NCBI GenBank assembly: GCA_036004405.1
Contig: DASYRM010000047.1
Span: 1 to 24,212, forward strand
DNA length: 24,212 bases
Direction of reading: 5' to 3'
Source of the DNA: DASYRM01 sp036004405
Lineage (GTDB): Bacteria > Acidobacteriota > Vicinamibacteria > Vicinamibacterales > UBA2999
The notes beneath the pieces are model-generated. The model made no database searches and was not told the origin of the DNA. It was given only the letters and a program-made list of their open reading frames with translations. Both the position numbers and the translations under genes were made by a program. Shown here one piece after another: positions 7,450 to 18,391 of the stretch (position 1 is its first letter; every line of letters begins with the position of its first letter).

Positions 7450-7464
7450 TGGCACGCTCGTTGC
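7450..7464 (+). promoter_or_regulatory. Sigma-54 (RpoN) promoter for the Hsp20/Usp operon
   Basis: TGGCACGCTCGTTGC matches the -24/-12 consensus (TGGCACG-N4-TTGC) at every conserved position, with exactly ten bases between the GG and GC doublets. The predicted start is about 7476, only a few bases before the annotated ATG at 7479. This implies a very short leader or use of the GTG at 7491, which has AGGA four bases upstream. No activator gene lies nearby. Confidence 0.7.
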
Positions 7465-7478
7465 CCCTCGGTCTCCTC

Positions 7479-7790
7479 ATGCAGGAACAGGTGCACGACC
7501 AAGTCATCGCTCGTATCGATCTGCCGGGGAGCACGCACGCCGATGTCAGCCTGCAGATCCATCAGACGAGACTGCTCATTACCGCCGGCCCCGAGGGCGC
7601 GGCCCAGCTGTTGAAGCATCTCGAAGGCGACGGGCACGTCATCTACCGGCGCGACCGCGGCACCGGCGGCTTCTTCTGGTCGATGCTGCTGCCCGGCGGC
7701 ATCCGTGTGGACGACATCAAGGCCAGCATGACCAACGGCGTCCTGGTCGTGACGGCGCCGGCCGCAGTTGGAAAGGAACACCATGCCTGA
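7479..7790 (+). CDS. Small Hsp20/alpha-crystallin-domain protein
   Basis: A 103-residue protein that is almost only an alpha-crystallin domain. Recognisable parts are IDLPGSTHADVSLQI, LLITAG, then GDGHVIYRRDRGTGGFFWSMLLPGGIRVDDIKA and the closing NGVLVVTAPA; the pattern of short strands ending in an L-P-G-x-hydrophobic and NGVL motif is that of Hsp20. It lacks a long N-terminal arm and a clear C-terminal I-x-I motif, so large oligomers are doubtful. The likely role is a holdase-type chaperone. It is followed with an 8-bp overlap by a universal stress protein and preceded by a sigma-54 site. The ATG at 7479 is chosen; GTG at 7491 is an alternative, and an upstream GTG inside the repeat is unlikely. 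Confidence 0.72.
   Translation: MQEQVHDQVIARIDLPGSTHADVSLQIHQTRLLITAGPEGAAQLLKHLEGDGHVIYRRDRGTGGFFWSMLLPGGIRVDDIKASMTNGVLVVTAPAAVGKEHHA
7771..7777 (+). promoter_or_regulatory. Ribosome binding site of the universal stress protein gene
   Basis: GAAAGGA lies five bases before ATG 7783, inside the end of the Hsp20 gene. It decides the start over the in-frame TTG at 7768. Confidence 0.6.
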
Positions 7791-8781
7791 CTTCAGCCGG
7801 GTGCTCTGCGCGGTCGATCTCACCGAGCCGTCGCGGCGCGCGCTCGATTGCGCGCTGTGGTGGGCGCGTCGCCATGGGGCGGATGTGTCGGTGCTGCACA
7901 TCCATCGGCTCGTGATCCCGCCACCCGAGACCGGTACCGTTCCCGGCGATCTCACCGCCGGCGCACCGGCGGTGCCGGTGATGGACCAGGCGCCGCTGAC
8001 CGCCGACGAGCGCCAGGCGTGTCAGCTCGACGTGGAGCGCTTCGTCGAACAGGCGCGCACCGACGGGCTGCAGATCGAAGTGCTGCTCGACGAAGACCCG
8101 AGCGTCGCCGATGCGATTGTGGCGCGCGCCGACGCGCTCGCGGCCGACCTCGTGGTCGTCGGCGCCGGCACGGAGCCGGCCAGCGACCATCCGGTGCTCG
8201 GGCGGATCACCGCGGACGTGCTGCGCGCGGCGCCGTGCTCGGTGCTGGTCATCCCGACGCCGGGCGCCGACGTGGCCAATCCGTGCGTCGCCGGGCTCAC
8301 CCGGATCATGTGCCCGGTGAGCCTGTCCGACGAATCGCGGCCGCTGCTCGCCTCCGCCGCGGCGCTCGCCACCGAAACGGGCGCGCACCTCACCATCGTG
8401 CACGTCGTCGAGCTCTTCTCGGAAGTGGCGGCGCTCGCCTACGACTTCGATGCGCACCGCGAAGCGCGCGTGCAGCCGGCCTGCGATGCGCTGGTCGCGC
8501 TCATCGCCGACGTCGTCGGTCGCGACAAGCCGGTCGAGGAGGTCGTGGCCCAGGGGAACGCGAGCGAGGAGATTCTCAAGCTGGCAATCGAGGAGTCCAC
8601 CGGCCTGATCGTGGTGGGCCGCGGAGCCGGACGCGAGGGGCGCGGCGCCGGAGGTCCCACCGCACCGGCGGTTGCGTGCCAGGCACGGTGCCCGGTGCTG
8701 TTCCTGCACCAGGACGTGGCGGCTATCTCGCGGCCGTTCGCTTCCGACAGCCGGCCAGAGCCGCGCGCTGCTGCCCGCTAG
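7783..8781 (+). CDS. Tandem-domain universal stress protein (UspA family)
   Basis: A 332-residue protein with two Usp domains, about 1-160 and 165-320. Domain 1 opens with RVLCAVDLTEPSRRALD and ends VVVGAGTE...LGRITADVLRAAPCSVLVIP, the usual nucleotide-binding region. Domain 2 opens with RIMCPVSLSDESRPLL and has the looser VVGRGAGREGRGAGG...ARCPVLFLHQD, whose binding loop is less canonical. Usp proteins bind ATP or other ligands and promote survival under stress. It overlaps the Hsp20 gene by 8 bp, so the two form one operon. Its TAG stop overlaps the stop of the convergent gene (shared CTAG). Confidence 0.9.
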   Translation: MPDFSRVLCAVDLTEPSRRALDCALWWARRHGADVSVLHIHRLVIPPPETGTVPGDLTAGAPAVPVMDQAPLTADERQACQLDVERFVEQARTDGLQIEVLLDEDPSVADAIVARADALAADLVVVGAGTEPASDHPVLGRITADVLRAAPCSVLVIPTPGADVANPCVAGLTRIMCPVSLSDESRPLLASAAALATETGAHLTIVHVVELFSEVAALAYDFDAHREARVQPACDALVALIADVVGRDKPVEEVVAQGNASEEILKLAIEESTGLIVVGRGAGREGRGAGGPTAPAVACQARCPVLFLHQDVAAISRPFASDSRPEPRAAAR

Positions 8782-9263
8782 CCCATCGGCTTTGAGGCAT
8801 CGCGGCCGTTCTTCGACAGCCACGGATAGCGGCCGGTGTCGAGCCCCGCGTAGTCGGGGTCGAGATAGATGAAGCAGCGCTGAATCAGGAAGTCGCGCAC
8901 CTCGAACACGTCGCACCACCGCCCGGCGTGCGAGACGCCCGCGCGCCACGGTCCGTCTTTGTACTCGCCCGCGCTCGTCCCCTCGACCGCGAAGACGTCG
9001 GTGCCGGTCATGATCCAGTTGAAGCTGGCGTAGTCGTGCAGGATGTGGCGGATGCCGGCGCCGAAATCGGTGAAGAGCTGCCCGACCTGCGCCTTGCCGG
9101 TGGCCAGCCCCCACTTGGGGAAGAACACTTGAGCGTCGTCGGCGAACAGATCGAGGATGCTGCCACCGCTTGACGTCACCCCCTTGTTGTCGAACGCCTT
9201 GAGGTATTCGAGCGCCACCGACTTGCGCTGCTCGTCGGTCATCGTCATCCGGGAAATCGCCAT
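8778..9263 (-). CDS. SnoaL/NTF2-like protein
   Basis: A 161-residue protein of the nuclear-transport-factor-2 fold. Evidence is the N-terminal helix region (DEQRKSVALEYLKAFDNKG), the acidic FADDAQVFFPKWGLATGK stretch typical of SnoaL-like domains, and the terminal DVFEVRDFLIQRCFIYLDPDYAG strand. Members are cyclases, isomerases or small ligand binders; no specific reaction can be named. ATG 9263 is used; in-frame ATGs at 9248 and 9242 are possible, and the former suits the promoter at 9273-9301 better. It stands alone, divergent from the ICL/PEP-mutase gene and convergent with the stress-protein gene. Confidence 0.75.
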   Translation of the reverse strand: MAISRMTMTDEQRKSVALEYLKAFDNKGVTSSGGSILDLFADDAQVFFPKWGLATGKAQVGQLFTDFGAGIRHILHDYASFNWIMTGTDVFAVEGTSAGEYKDGPWRAGVSHAGRWCDVFEVRDFLIQRCFIYLDPDYAGLDTGRYPWLSKNGRDASKPMG

Positions 9264-9272
9264 AGGGTGGCG

Positions 9273-9301
9273 ATCTAAGACCAGCGCCGCTCGCGTGTCA
9301 A
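9273..9301 (-). promoter_or_regulatory. Candidate sigma-70 promoter for the SnoaL-like gene
   Basis: On the minus strand a perfect TTGACA (9301-9296) is followed after 17 bp by TTAGAT (9278-9273). The -10 is weak. The predicted start near 9266 leaves almost no leader for ATG 9263. Confidence 0.4.
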
Positions 9302-9335
9302 CGACGGGGCGGCGCGGCATGATAGTTTCTGATCC

Positions 9336-10163
9336 ATGGCTGACGCCTCATATGCCGAGCGCCGGCGCGCGTTCCGGCGCCTGCACGAGTCGGGCTGCTT
9401 CGCGCTCCCGAACCCCTGGGACGCGGGCTCGGCCCGCTATCTCCAGCGCCTCGGCTTCCAGGCGCTGGCCACCACCAGCGCGGGCTGCGCGTGGACGAAC
9501 GGCGTCTCCGACGGAGCGGCCGGGCTCGACGCGACGCTCGCCAACATCCGCGCCATCGTCGGCGCCACCGATCTGCCCGTCAACGCCGACTTCGAGTCGG
9601 GGTTTGCTTCAACGCCGGAAGGCGTCGCCTCCAACGTGGCCGCGTGTGTGACGGCGGGCGTGGCGGGACTGTCGATCGAGGACAGCACGGGTGGTCCCGA
9701 CACGGCGCTCTACCCGCTGCCAGTCGCGGTGGAACGCCTGCGCGCCGCGCGTGCCGCCATCGACGCCACGCAGACCGGCGTGCTGCTGGTGGGTCGCGCC
9801 GAGTGTTATCTCGTGGGCCACCCCGATCCGCTTGCCGAATCGCTCCGGCGCCTGACGGCGTACGCGGAGGCCGGAGCCGATGTGCTCTACGCTCCCGGCG
9901 CGGTGACGCGCGAGGACATCGCCGCCATCGTTCAGGCGGTCGCGCCGCGTCCGGTCAACGTCGTGGTGCCGCGCAACATCGGGCTCACGGTGGCCGACCT
10001 GGCGGCCCTCGGCGTGCGGCGTGTCAGCGTCGGCGGCGCGCTGGCCCGCACCGCGTGGACGGCGTTTGCGCGCGCCGCGCAGACGATTGCCGACGAGGGC
10101 GCCTTCACCGGATTCGACGACACGCTCAGCGGAGCCGCCATCAACGGGTACCTGAAGAAATGA
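9336..10163 (+). CDS. Isocitrate lyase/PEP mutase superfamily enzyme
   Basis: A 275-residue (beta/alpha)8-barrel protein of the ICL/PEPM superfamily. It begins with LPNPWDAGSARYLQRLGFQALATTSAG, has VNADFESGF in place of the usual DADxGFG metal loop, SIEDSTGG for the conserved E-D pair, and VGRAECYLVG. The catalytic Cys loop (KKCGH) of isocitrate and methylisocitrate lyases is absent, so a simple lyase of that type is unlikely; it belongs to the widespread uncharacterised subgroup near 2,3-dimethylmalate lyase and oxaloacetate hydrolases. The predicted reaction is C-C or P-C bond chemistry on a small 2-oxo acid with Mg2+. It overlaps the next gene by 4 bp (ATGA). Confidence 0.85.
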   Translation: MADASYAERRRAFRRLHESGCFALPNPWDAGSARYLQRLGFQALATTSAGCAWTNGVSDGAAGLDATLANIRAIVGATDLPVNADFESGFASTPEGVASNVAACVTAGVAGLSIEDSTGGPDTALYPLPVAVERLRAARAAIDATQTGVLLVGRAECYLVGHPDPLAESLRRLTAYAEAGADVLYAPGAVTREDIAAIVQAVAPRPVNVVVPRNIGLTVADLAALGVRRVSVGGALARTAWTAFARAAQTIADEGAFTGFDDTLSGAAINGYLKK

Positions 10164-11359
10164 ACCCGCTGGTCCGCCAGCGCGAGGCCGCGGCGTGGAC
10201 CGGCGCCCTCCTGCTCGTCTGGGCCCTCATCGCCGCGACCGGGTTCGTGAGCCGCGACCCCGACTCCGCCTTCTACGCGGAGATGTCCGCCCGCCTGTCG
10301 CGGGTGGACGCCGCGCACGTGATCGCGCCGGAGTGGGGCGGGCTGTGGAATGGCACCGGCCTGTGGCAGGAGCATCCGGTCGGCATCTATCTCGCGCCGA
10401 TCGCGCTGGCGAAGCTGGGATATCCCGCCGCGCAAGCCGCGTATGCCGTCGGTATTGCGGCGGCGCTTGCGTGCCTGCTGCTGCTCGCCCGACTGGCGCG
10501 GGCAGCGGAACCGAGCGCCGGCCGCAGCGCGCTGGTGCTGCTGCAGCTGGTGCCGGCCGCGTTCGTCTTTCGCGTCCGGGCCAACCAGGAGTACCCGATG
10601 CTCCTGTGCCTGCTGGTGACGCTGGTCGCGCTCGACGGCGTGCGGCGCTCGTGGACATGGAGCCTGGCGGTCGCCGGCGGGGTGATTGCCGCGCTCCTTG
10701 TCAAAGGGGTGTTCGTCGCCATTCTGCTGCTCGGCGCCGGTCTCTGGATCCTCTTGAACCCTCTGCGGGCACCGGGATCGAAGCTGCGTCCGGCGCTGGC
10801 GTTGGCCGTCGCGATGGCAGCCGCGGTGGCGGTGGCGGTGGTGTACGACCAGCTCTACGTACAGGCGACCGGCAGCACGTTCTGGGCGGGCTACTGGCGG
10901 CGTCAGCTCGGTCCAGTGGCCAACGCGGCACCCGCAGCCGGCCCCCTGGTTCCTGTCAGCCACGCGTTCTTCTACCTTGCCCATCTGGCGTGGCTGTCGG
11001 CGCCGTGGGGCGCCGCCCTCGTCGTCATCGTCGCCGGCTGGCTGTCGAAGGCGCGCGCGGGCTGGCAGGCGCAGCCGGAGACCGTGAGGCGCACGGCGCT
11101 GTTCGCGCTCCGCTTCGCCAGCGTCGCGATCGTCCTGCTCAGCCCCTCGGGCCGGTTCGCCGAGCGCTATCTCTTCTCACCCATCTTCGTGACCGCGGCG
11201 ATCGGCGTGGCCATGGCCTGCCGCACCTGGCCCCACATTCCGGTGACGGTGGCCCAGATCGAGCGCCGCGTGCCCTTTCTTCCGGTCCTCGTCTGGCTGG
11301 TGCTGATCGTCGGCCGCCTGGGCCTCGGTCCCCTGCTGCCCCGCCCGCGTTTCTGGTAG
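10160..11359 (+). CDS. GT39-like integral membrane glycosyltransferase (ArnT/PMT-type)
   Basis: A 399-residue polytopic membrane protein with about nine or ten hydrophobic segments (for example TGALLLVWALIAATGF near the start and FLPVLVWLVLIVGRLGLG at the end). An acidic pair, DPDSAFYAEM, lies just after the first segment, as in the first periplasmic loop of dolichyl- or undecaprenyl-phosphate sugar transferases, and a QEHPVGIY segment follows. Such proteins move a lipid-linked sugar to lipid A, protein or another acceptor. Shorter than ArnT (about 550), lacking an obvious C-terminal periplasmic domain, so function is only general. The ATG at 10160 overlaps the upstream TGA; the same frame is open far upstream by chance. 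Confidence 0.65.
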   Translation: MNPLVRQREAAAWTGALLLVWALIAATGFVSRDPDSAFYAEMSARLSRVDAAHVIAPEWGGLWNGTGLWQEHPVGIYLAPIALAKLGYPAAQAAYAVGIAAALACLLLLARLARAAEPSAGRSALVLLQLVPAAFVFRVRANQEYPMLLCLLVTLVALDGVRRSWTWSLAVAGGVIAALLVKGVFVAILLLGAGLWILLNPLRAPGSKLRPALALAVAMAAAVAVAVVYDQLYVQATGSTFWAGYWRRQLGPVANAAPAAGPLVPVSHAFFYLAHLAWLSAPWGAALVVIVAGWLSKARAGWQAQPETVRRTALFALRFASVAIVLLSPSGRFAERYLFSPIFVTAAIGVAMACRTWPHIPVTVAQIERRVPFLPVLVWLVLIVGRLGLGPLLPRPRFW

Positions 11360-11395
11360 TTACCCGCCTTACCCGCCCTACCCACCTCACCCGCC
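11360..11395. repeat. Imperfect 9-bp tandem repeat (YYACCCRCC x4)
   Basis: Immediately after the stop codon, four 9-bp units (TTACCCGCC, TTACCCGCC, CTACCCACC, TCACCCGCC) follow in register, then a decayed fifth. The remaining gap to 11518 holds no convincing gene, promoter or terminator. Confidence 0.7.
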
Positions 11396-11518
11396 CTACT
11401 CCCGCGTAGCCCCGTGCAACCGCGTGCGGGCGCGCGCGCGATTTCCCCACCTGTCCACGGTCGGCGCATGGCTGCTCAAGGTCTGTTGCAGACTGGCCGA
11501 TCTGGAGCACGTCGCTCC

Positions 11519-14175
<2,657 letters not shown>

Positions 14176-14203
<28 letters not shown>

Positions 14204-15945
14204 ACCGCGTCGACGAACATGTCTGTGGTCCACGCGCCCGTGGCCGCACCGTAGCGCGGGTCGTAGTCGAGCGTCGGCCGCGCCGCCTTCACCTGCTCGA
14301 GCGTCATCTTCTTCGCCACCATCGCCTGCACGCGATCGCGGACGATGGTGACCATGTCGCGGTACTCCAGCACGTCGAACTCGTCGCAGATGCGGCCGTG
14401 CCCCGGTACGATGAACGTGCCGCCCTCTTCGTGGTGCGCCGGCACCGCCAGATCGAGCACGCGGTTGAGCCCGTCGATCACCCCCTGCACCGACCCGCCC
14501 CGCTGCAGGTCGATGACCGGATAGCTGTCGGTGCGGAAGATGTCGCCGGTGGCCACCACATCGGACTTGCGGAAGAACACCAGGCTGTCGCCGTCGGTGT
14601 GCGCCTGCGGAATGTGGTACATGAACACCGGCTCACCGTTGAAATAGATCTCCTTTTCGAGGCCCACGAAGGTTTCGGTGGGCTGCGCCGTGGATGGCAG
14701 TGTGCTCGCACGGGCGAGCACGTTGTCGTGCGCGATGATCTGCACCGCGTTCTGCGTCGCGCCCGGCGTGTTGATGATCGTCCAGTTGGCGAGCGAACCC
14801 AGCGCCTTCGCCATCTTCTCGTTGCCGCCGATGTGATCGGCGTCGGCGCTGGTGTTGAGCAGGTACTTGATCGGCTTGCCAGAGGTGTCGAGCTTCTTCA
14901 CTTCGGCCAGGATCCGATCGACCTGGGCCGCGGACTTGGAGTCCACGATCAGGCCTCCCGACGGCCCGACCTGCACCACCACGTTGCCGCCCGCCCCCGC
15001 GAGCATGTAGACGTTGCCCTGCACCGGCAGCAGCTGCACCTCGCCCGTGTCCGGGTTCTTGGCCTGGCTCACGCGCGGCGCGTCGGCTTTCGTTTCGGCC
15101 GCTGGCGCTTCCTTGAGGCGCGCGGCGTACTCCGGATACACCGTCAGGGGCCCACCGCGTACGCCCCCCACGGGAGCCTTCGTCTTGTCGGCAAACTCCT
15201 GCAGGAACGGGTTGGCACCGGGTAGATGGTGAGGCACTTCGCCTTTGGCGCGCCCCGAAATCTCCTCGACGTATTCACACGGCCACAGCCAGTTGGCTCC
15301 GTCTTGTTCGTTGATCTGGAAGTCGGTGGTTCGAATCATCGGCTCGGAGAGATAGACCGGGTCCGTGATGATCACCGTGTGCGTCATGTTGCGGCCGTGA
15401 CGCGTGAAGCGCTCGATCGTCGTCGTCTGATCGCTCTCGGGCACGCCGTTGCGACGCAGCCAGCCTTGCTTGAGGTGCGTCGTCGTGACGGACAGCGTCT
15501 GGCCGTCCCACGAGCCGGTGGAGAACCCCATGAACGTGTGCGGCGCGAACTCGGACGGATGCGGGCGGCCGTCCATCCAGATCGTGCGCGTCTGCTCGTA
15601 GGTGCTGATGTACTGCTTGACGGCGATGATCTGCTGCGTCTCGGGATCCTTCTCTACCCAGATCCGCAGGTTGAGAGGACCGTGGTAGATGTAGGGCGAC
15701 ACGTGCACGCGGCACTGGTGCTCCTGCAGCGTGAGGCGCGAGGCGTCCCAGCTGTCGGCAAACAGACGCGCGGCGCTGTTGATCGCCAGCCCCGAGTAGT
15801 CGCCCAGGTCGGGCCCCGGCCCGCGATCCTGTTCGTCCTCGAACCGCAGCGAGTTCCAGTTGCCGGCCAGCGGCGACTGCGCCCACGCCGTCGAACCGGC
15901 CAGGAGAAAAAGCGCCAGCAATCCCGTGCTCAGACCCCATGTCAT
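14176..15945 (-). CDS. Exported two-domain protein: beta-rich N-terminal domain plus metallo-beta-lactamase fold with altered ligands
   Basis: A 589-residue protein. Signal peptide at residues 1-23 (LLALFLLAGSTAWAQ). The N-terminal domain (about 25-260) shares a pattern with the divergent neighbour: MDGRPH, a G-x-S-x-G-x-W-x-G-x-T-L run, then ERFTR and a DP turn. The C-terminal domain (about 310-589) is a metallo-beta-lactamase fold in which the usual HxHxDH reads SADADH (S366, D368, D370, H371), while H449 (AHTDGD) and H516 (PGHG) remain. Two zinc-1 ligands are thus replaced, so a mono-metal or different metal site is expected. No reaction can be named; periplasmic or secreted. My recollection is that the SADxDH variant recurs in acidobacterial homologues, so it is probably not a sequencing error. 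ATG 15945 is chosen because it begins the signal peptide. Confidence 0.85.
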
Positions 15946-16009
15946 GCCGCCGATTCTGTCACGAATTTGCCGGCGCTTTGACGCGTGCCGGTTGCATACT
16001 ACCTGCGCC

Positions 16010-16990
16010 ATGCCACACAAAGGTCTTCATCTCGCGGGGCTGGTTACCCTGATCACTGTCGGTGCGGCACACGCGGCGCTGGCGCAGTCGCCGCGCACAC
16101 CGTGGGGCGACCCTGATCTGCAGGGCACGTGGACGAGCGAAGCCGAGTTGAGCGTGCCGTTCGAGCGGCCGCGCGAGTACGGCAACCGTCAACGGCTGAC
16201 CGACGCGGAGCTCGCCGCGCGCCAGGCGACGCTGCAGAAGCAGAGCGCCTCCGACAACGCCGACTTCGATCTCGAGACCGCGGACCGGTCGAACGCCGGG
16301 GCCGTGGGCTCGGCCACGTCGCCGCCGCCACATTGGCTGGAACGCGGCAAGGCCTCGCCCCGGACATCGATGGTGATTGCGCCGCCTGACGGCCGGCTGC
16401 CGGCCATGACGGATGAAGGCCGCCAGCGCCTGCGGCAGCTGCGGGCCGGCACGTTCGCCGGCGGCGCTTTCAACAGCGGCGCCGCCTTCAAGGGCCCGGA
16501 AGACCTGAGCCTGTGGGAACGCTGCATCACCCGCGGCGTGCCGTCGGCCATTTTTCCCACCGTCTACAACGCCAACACGCAGATCGTGCAGGCACCCGGC
16601 GTGGTGGCGATCACCTACGAGATGATTCACGACACGCGCATCGTGTTCACGGATGGACGGACGCACGTGGGCGGTGCGATTCGCGGCTATCACGGCGACT
16701 CGCGCGGCCACTGGGAGGGCGACACGCTCGTGGTGGACGTCACCAACTTCTCGCCCAAGGCCGACTACCGCGGCGCCGGCGACACGCTGCACCTGGTGGA
16801 GCGCTTCACGCGCACCGCCACCGGCTTACGTTACGAAGTGTCGGTCGACGATCCCCACACGTGGACCGGGCCGTGGACGGCCGCCCTCGAGATGGCAGCG
16901 CAGCCGGAGGCGATGTTCGAGTACGCGTGCCACGAGGGCAACAACTCGATGCGCAACATCCTCAGCGGCGCGCGCGCGGCGGAGCGTTGA
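16010..16990 (+). CDS. Exported protein of unknown function, sharing a domain with the divergent MBL protein
   Basis: A 326-residue protein with an N-terminal signal peptide (LAGLVTLITVGAAHAALAQ), then PWGDPDLQGTW, a linker rich in charged residues, and a beta-rich C-terminal half. That half carries FTDGRTH, the G-x-S-x-G-x-W-x-G-x-TLVVDVTNF run, VERFTR and VDDPHTWTGPW, ending EYACHEGN. The same order of motifs is found in residues 25-260 of the protein encoded divergently 64 bp away. Such proteins are abundant in Acidobacteriota but I know of no assigned function. ATG 16010 is preferred over the long upstream extension, which runs through the neighbour's signal peptide region and lacks a signal itself. 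Confidence 0.8.
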   Translation: MPHKGLHLAGLVTLITVGAAHAALAQSPRTPWGDPDLQGTWTSEAELSVPFERPREYGNRQRLTDAELAARQATLQKQSASDNADFDLETADRSNAGAVGSATSPPPHWLERGKASPRTSMVIAPPDGRLPAMTDEGRQRLRQLRAGTFAGGAFNSGAAFKGPEDLSLWERCITRGVPSAIFPTVYNANTQIVQAPGVVAITYEMIHDTRIVFTDGRTHVGGAIRGYHGDSRGHWEGDTLVVDVTNFSPKADYRGAGDTLHLVERFTRTATGLRYEVSVDDPHTWTGPWTAALEMAAQPEAMFEYACHEGNNSMRNILSGARAAER

Positions 16991-16992
16991 AC

Positions 16993-17042
16993 GGGCCGCC
17001 TGAAGGCGGCCCCCACGACGGCCTGAAGGCGGCCCCCACGAC
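16993..17042. repeat. Two palindromic REP-like units, one truncated, in a convergent gap
   Basis: Unit 1 (16993-17016): GGGCCGCC, TGAA, GGCGGCCC, then CCACGA. Unit 2 (17017-17042) has lost part of its left arm but retains TGAA, GGCGGCC and CCACGA. They fill the space between the stops of the exported protein (16990) and TldE (17045). The tail here is CCACGA rather than CTACGA. Confidence 0.85.
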
Positions 17043-17044
17043 GA

Positions 17045-18391
17045 CTAGACCGCGTCGGACAACGAGCTGAAATCGAAGCGGCTCACCCGCACGGCGGGCA
17101 TCAGGCGCCCGGCGGTCGTCAACTCGGGCCGGCCGATCTCCTCGAGCCGATTCAGCATCAGCAGCGGGCTCTCGTTCCAACGAAAGTTCTTGAGCGCCTT
17201 GGTGATCTTTCCGTTCTCGATGAGGAAGGTGCCGTCGCGCGTCAGCCCCGTCTGCAGCACCGTCCGCGGCTCGAGCGACCGGATGTAGAAGAAGTGCGTC
17301 ACCAGAATGCCGCGCGCGCAGCCGGCAATCAGCTCCTCGGTCGTCTTGGTGCCGCCCGTCATGGCCAGGCCGCCCGCGAGCGCGTTGCCGGTCGCTTCCT
17401 TGCCCTGCTTCTGCGCCCAGAAGCGCGAATACGACAGGTTCTCGAGCACGCCCTTCTCGATCCACACGACCCGTCGCAGCGGCAGCCCCTCGTTGTCGAA
17501 CGGCTGTCCGAGCAGCATGGGATCGCCAGGGTCGGAGTAGAGCGTGATGCGCTCGTCCATCACCTTTTCGCCGATGCGCGTGCCGCCACCCGGCTTCGAG
17601 AACGGGCTGCGCCCCTCGTCCGCCGTCCGCGCGTTGAGCGCCGGCGCGAGGAGTGGGACGAGGTCGGTCACCGCCTGCGGCTCCAGGACCGCGGTATAGG
17701 GGCCCGGCTCGATCGCGGTGGGACTGCGGCTGGCGACCGCCTTCTGCGCCGCGATCCGCCCGACGGCGGCCGCATCCACGGTGTTCCAGTCACGTGAGCC
17801 GGCGCTCGCCCAGCCGCTGCCGGTCGCATCGGGGGTGCGGGCGGTGACCGAGAAATCGACGCTGGTCGCCCGGTGATAGGCGAAGAGTCCGGTGCTGTTG
17901 GCCACTGCAATCGCCGACGCCTCGGCTTCCAGGAACCCGGCGCTGAAGATCTGCCCGGCCTGCCGCCCGGCGGCGTTCGCCGCGTCCACCGCGCGCCGAA
18001 CGGCGGTGGCCCTGGCCTCGGGATCGAGATCGGCGGAACGGGCGACGAATGCCGGCACGCTCGTGTAGCGCTGCGGCCCGAGCTCCGGCATCAGCTCGGG
18101 ATCCTCCGGCGCCAGCCTGGCGAGTCGCAGCGCCAGATCGACCGTGCGCTTCAACGACGCGTCGTCGAGCGCGTTGGTCGTGGCGGACGCGCGGCGCCGC
18201 CCGATGGTGACGGCGACGGTGACGGAGGTGTTCGCCAGCTGGCCCGAGGTGGAGATGCTGGCGTCGGCAAACCGCGTGTTGCCGCTCTTCGAACTGACGA
18301 TCGTCACCCGCGTGGCGTCGGCGGTGCTCAACGTGAGCACGCGATCCGCCAGCGCGCGGGCCTCCTCGGCCGAGAGCAAGGTCGCGCTCAC
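17045..18391 (-). CDS. TldE/PmbA-family subunit of TldD-TldE metalloprotease
   Basis: A 448-residue TldD/PmbA-family protein without the HExxxH zinc motif, as expected of the TldE (PmbA) partner. The N-terminal half has SGNTRFADASISTSGQ, the C-terminal half GQPFDNEGLPLRRVVWIEKGVLENL and the terminal FLIENGKITKALKNFRWNES block typical of the family. With TldD it forms a heterodimeric protease that trims unfolded or modified peptides (known from microcin B17 maturation and CcdA turnover). The start is GTG 18391, sharing bases with the TldD stop (GTGA), so translation is coupled and a 1:1 ratio is plausible. The longer open frame upstream is a shadow of tldD. No signal peptide is seen, unlike its partner. 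Confidence 0.88.
   Translation of the reverse strand: MSATLLSAEEARALADRVLTLSTADATRVTIVSSKSGNTRFADASISTSGQLANTSVTVAVTIGRRRASATTNALDDASLKRTVDLALRLARLAPEDPELMPELGPQRYTSVPAFVARSADLDPEARATAVRRAVDAANAAGRQAGQIFSAGFLEAEASAIAVANSTGLFAYHRATSVDFSVTARTPDATGSGWASAGSRDWNTVDAAAVGRIAAQKAVASRSPTAIEPGPYTAVLEPQAVTDLVPLLAPALNARTADEGRSPFSKPGGGTRIGEKVMDERITLYSDPGDPMLLGQPFDNEGLPLRRVVWIEKGVLENLSYSRFWAQKQGKEATGNALAGGLAMTGGTKTTEELIAGCARGILVTHFFYIRSLEPRTVLQTGLTRDGTFLIENGKITKALKNFRWNESPLLMLNRLEEIGRPELTTAGRLMPAVRVSRFDFSSLSDAV

Noticed and set aside
9491..10159. N-terminal extension of the GT39-like protein
   Set aside because: The extension overlaps the whole ICL/PEP-mutase gene in another frame and is Arg-rich nonsense; ATG 10160 follows the operon's ATGA pattern.
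15978..16000. Sigma-70 promoter TTGACG/CATACT for the exported protein gene
   Set aside because: The spacer is only 11 bp and the -10 would leave almost no leader; not convincing enough to annotate.
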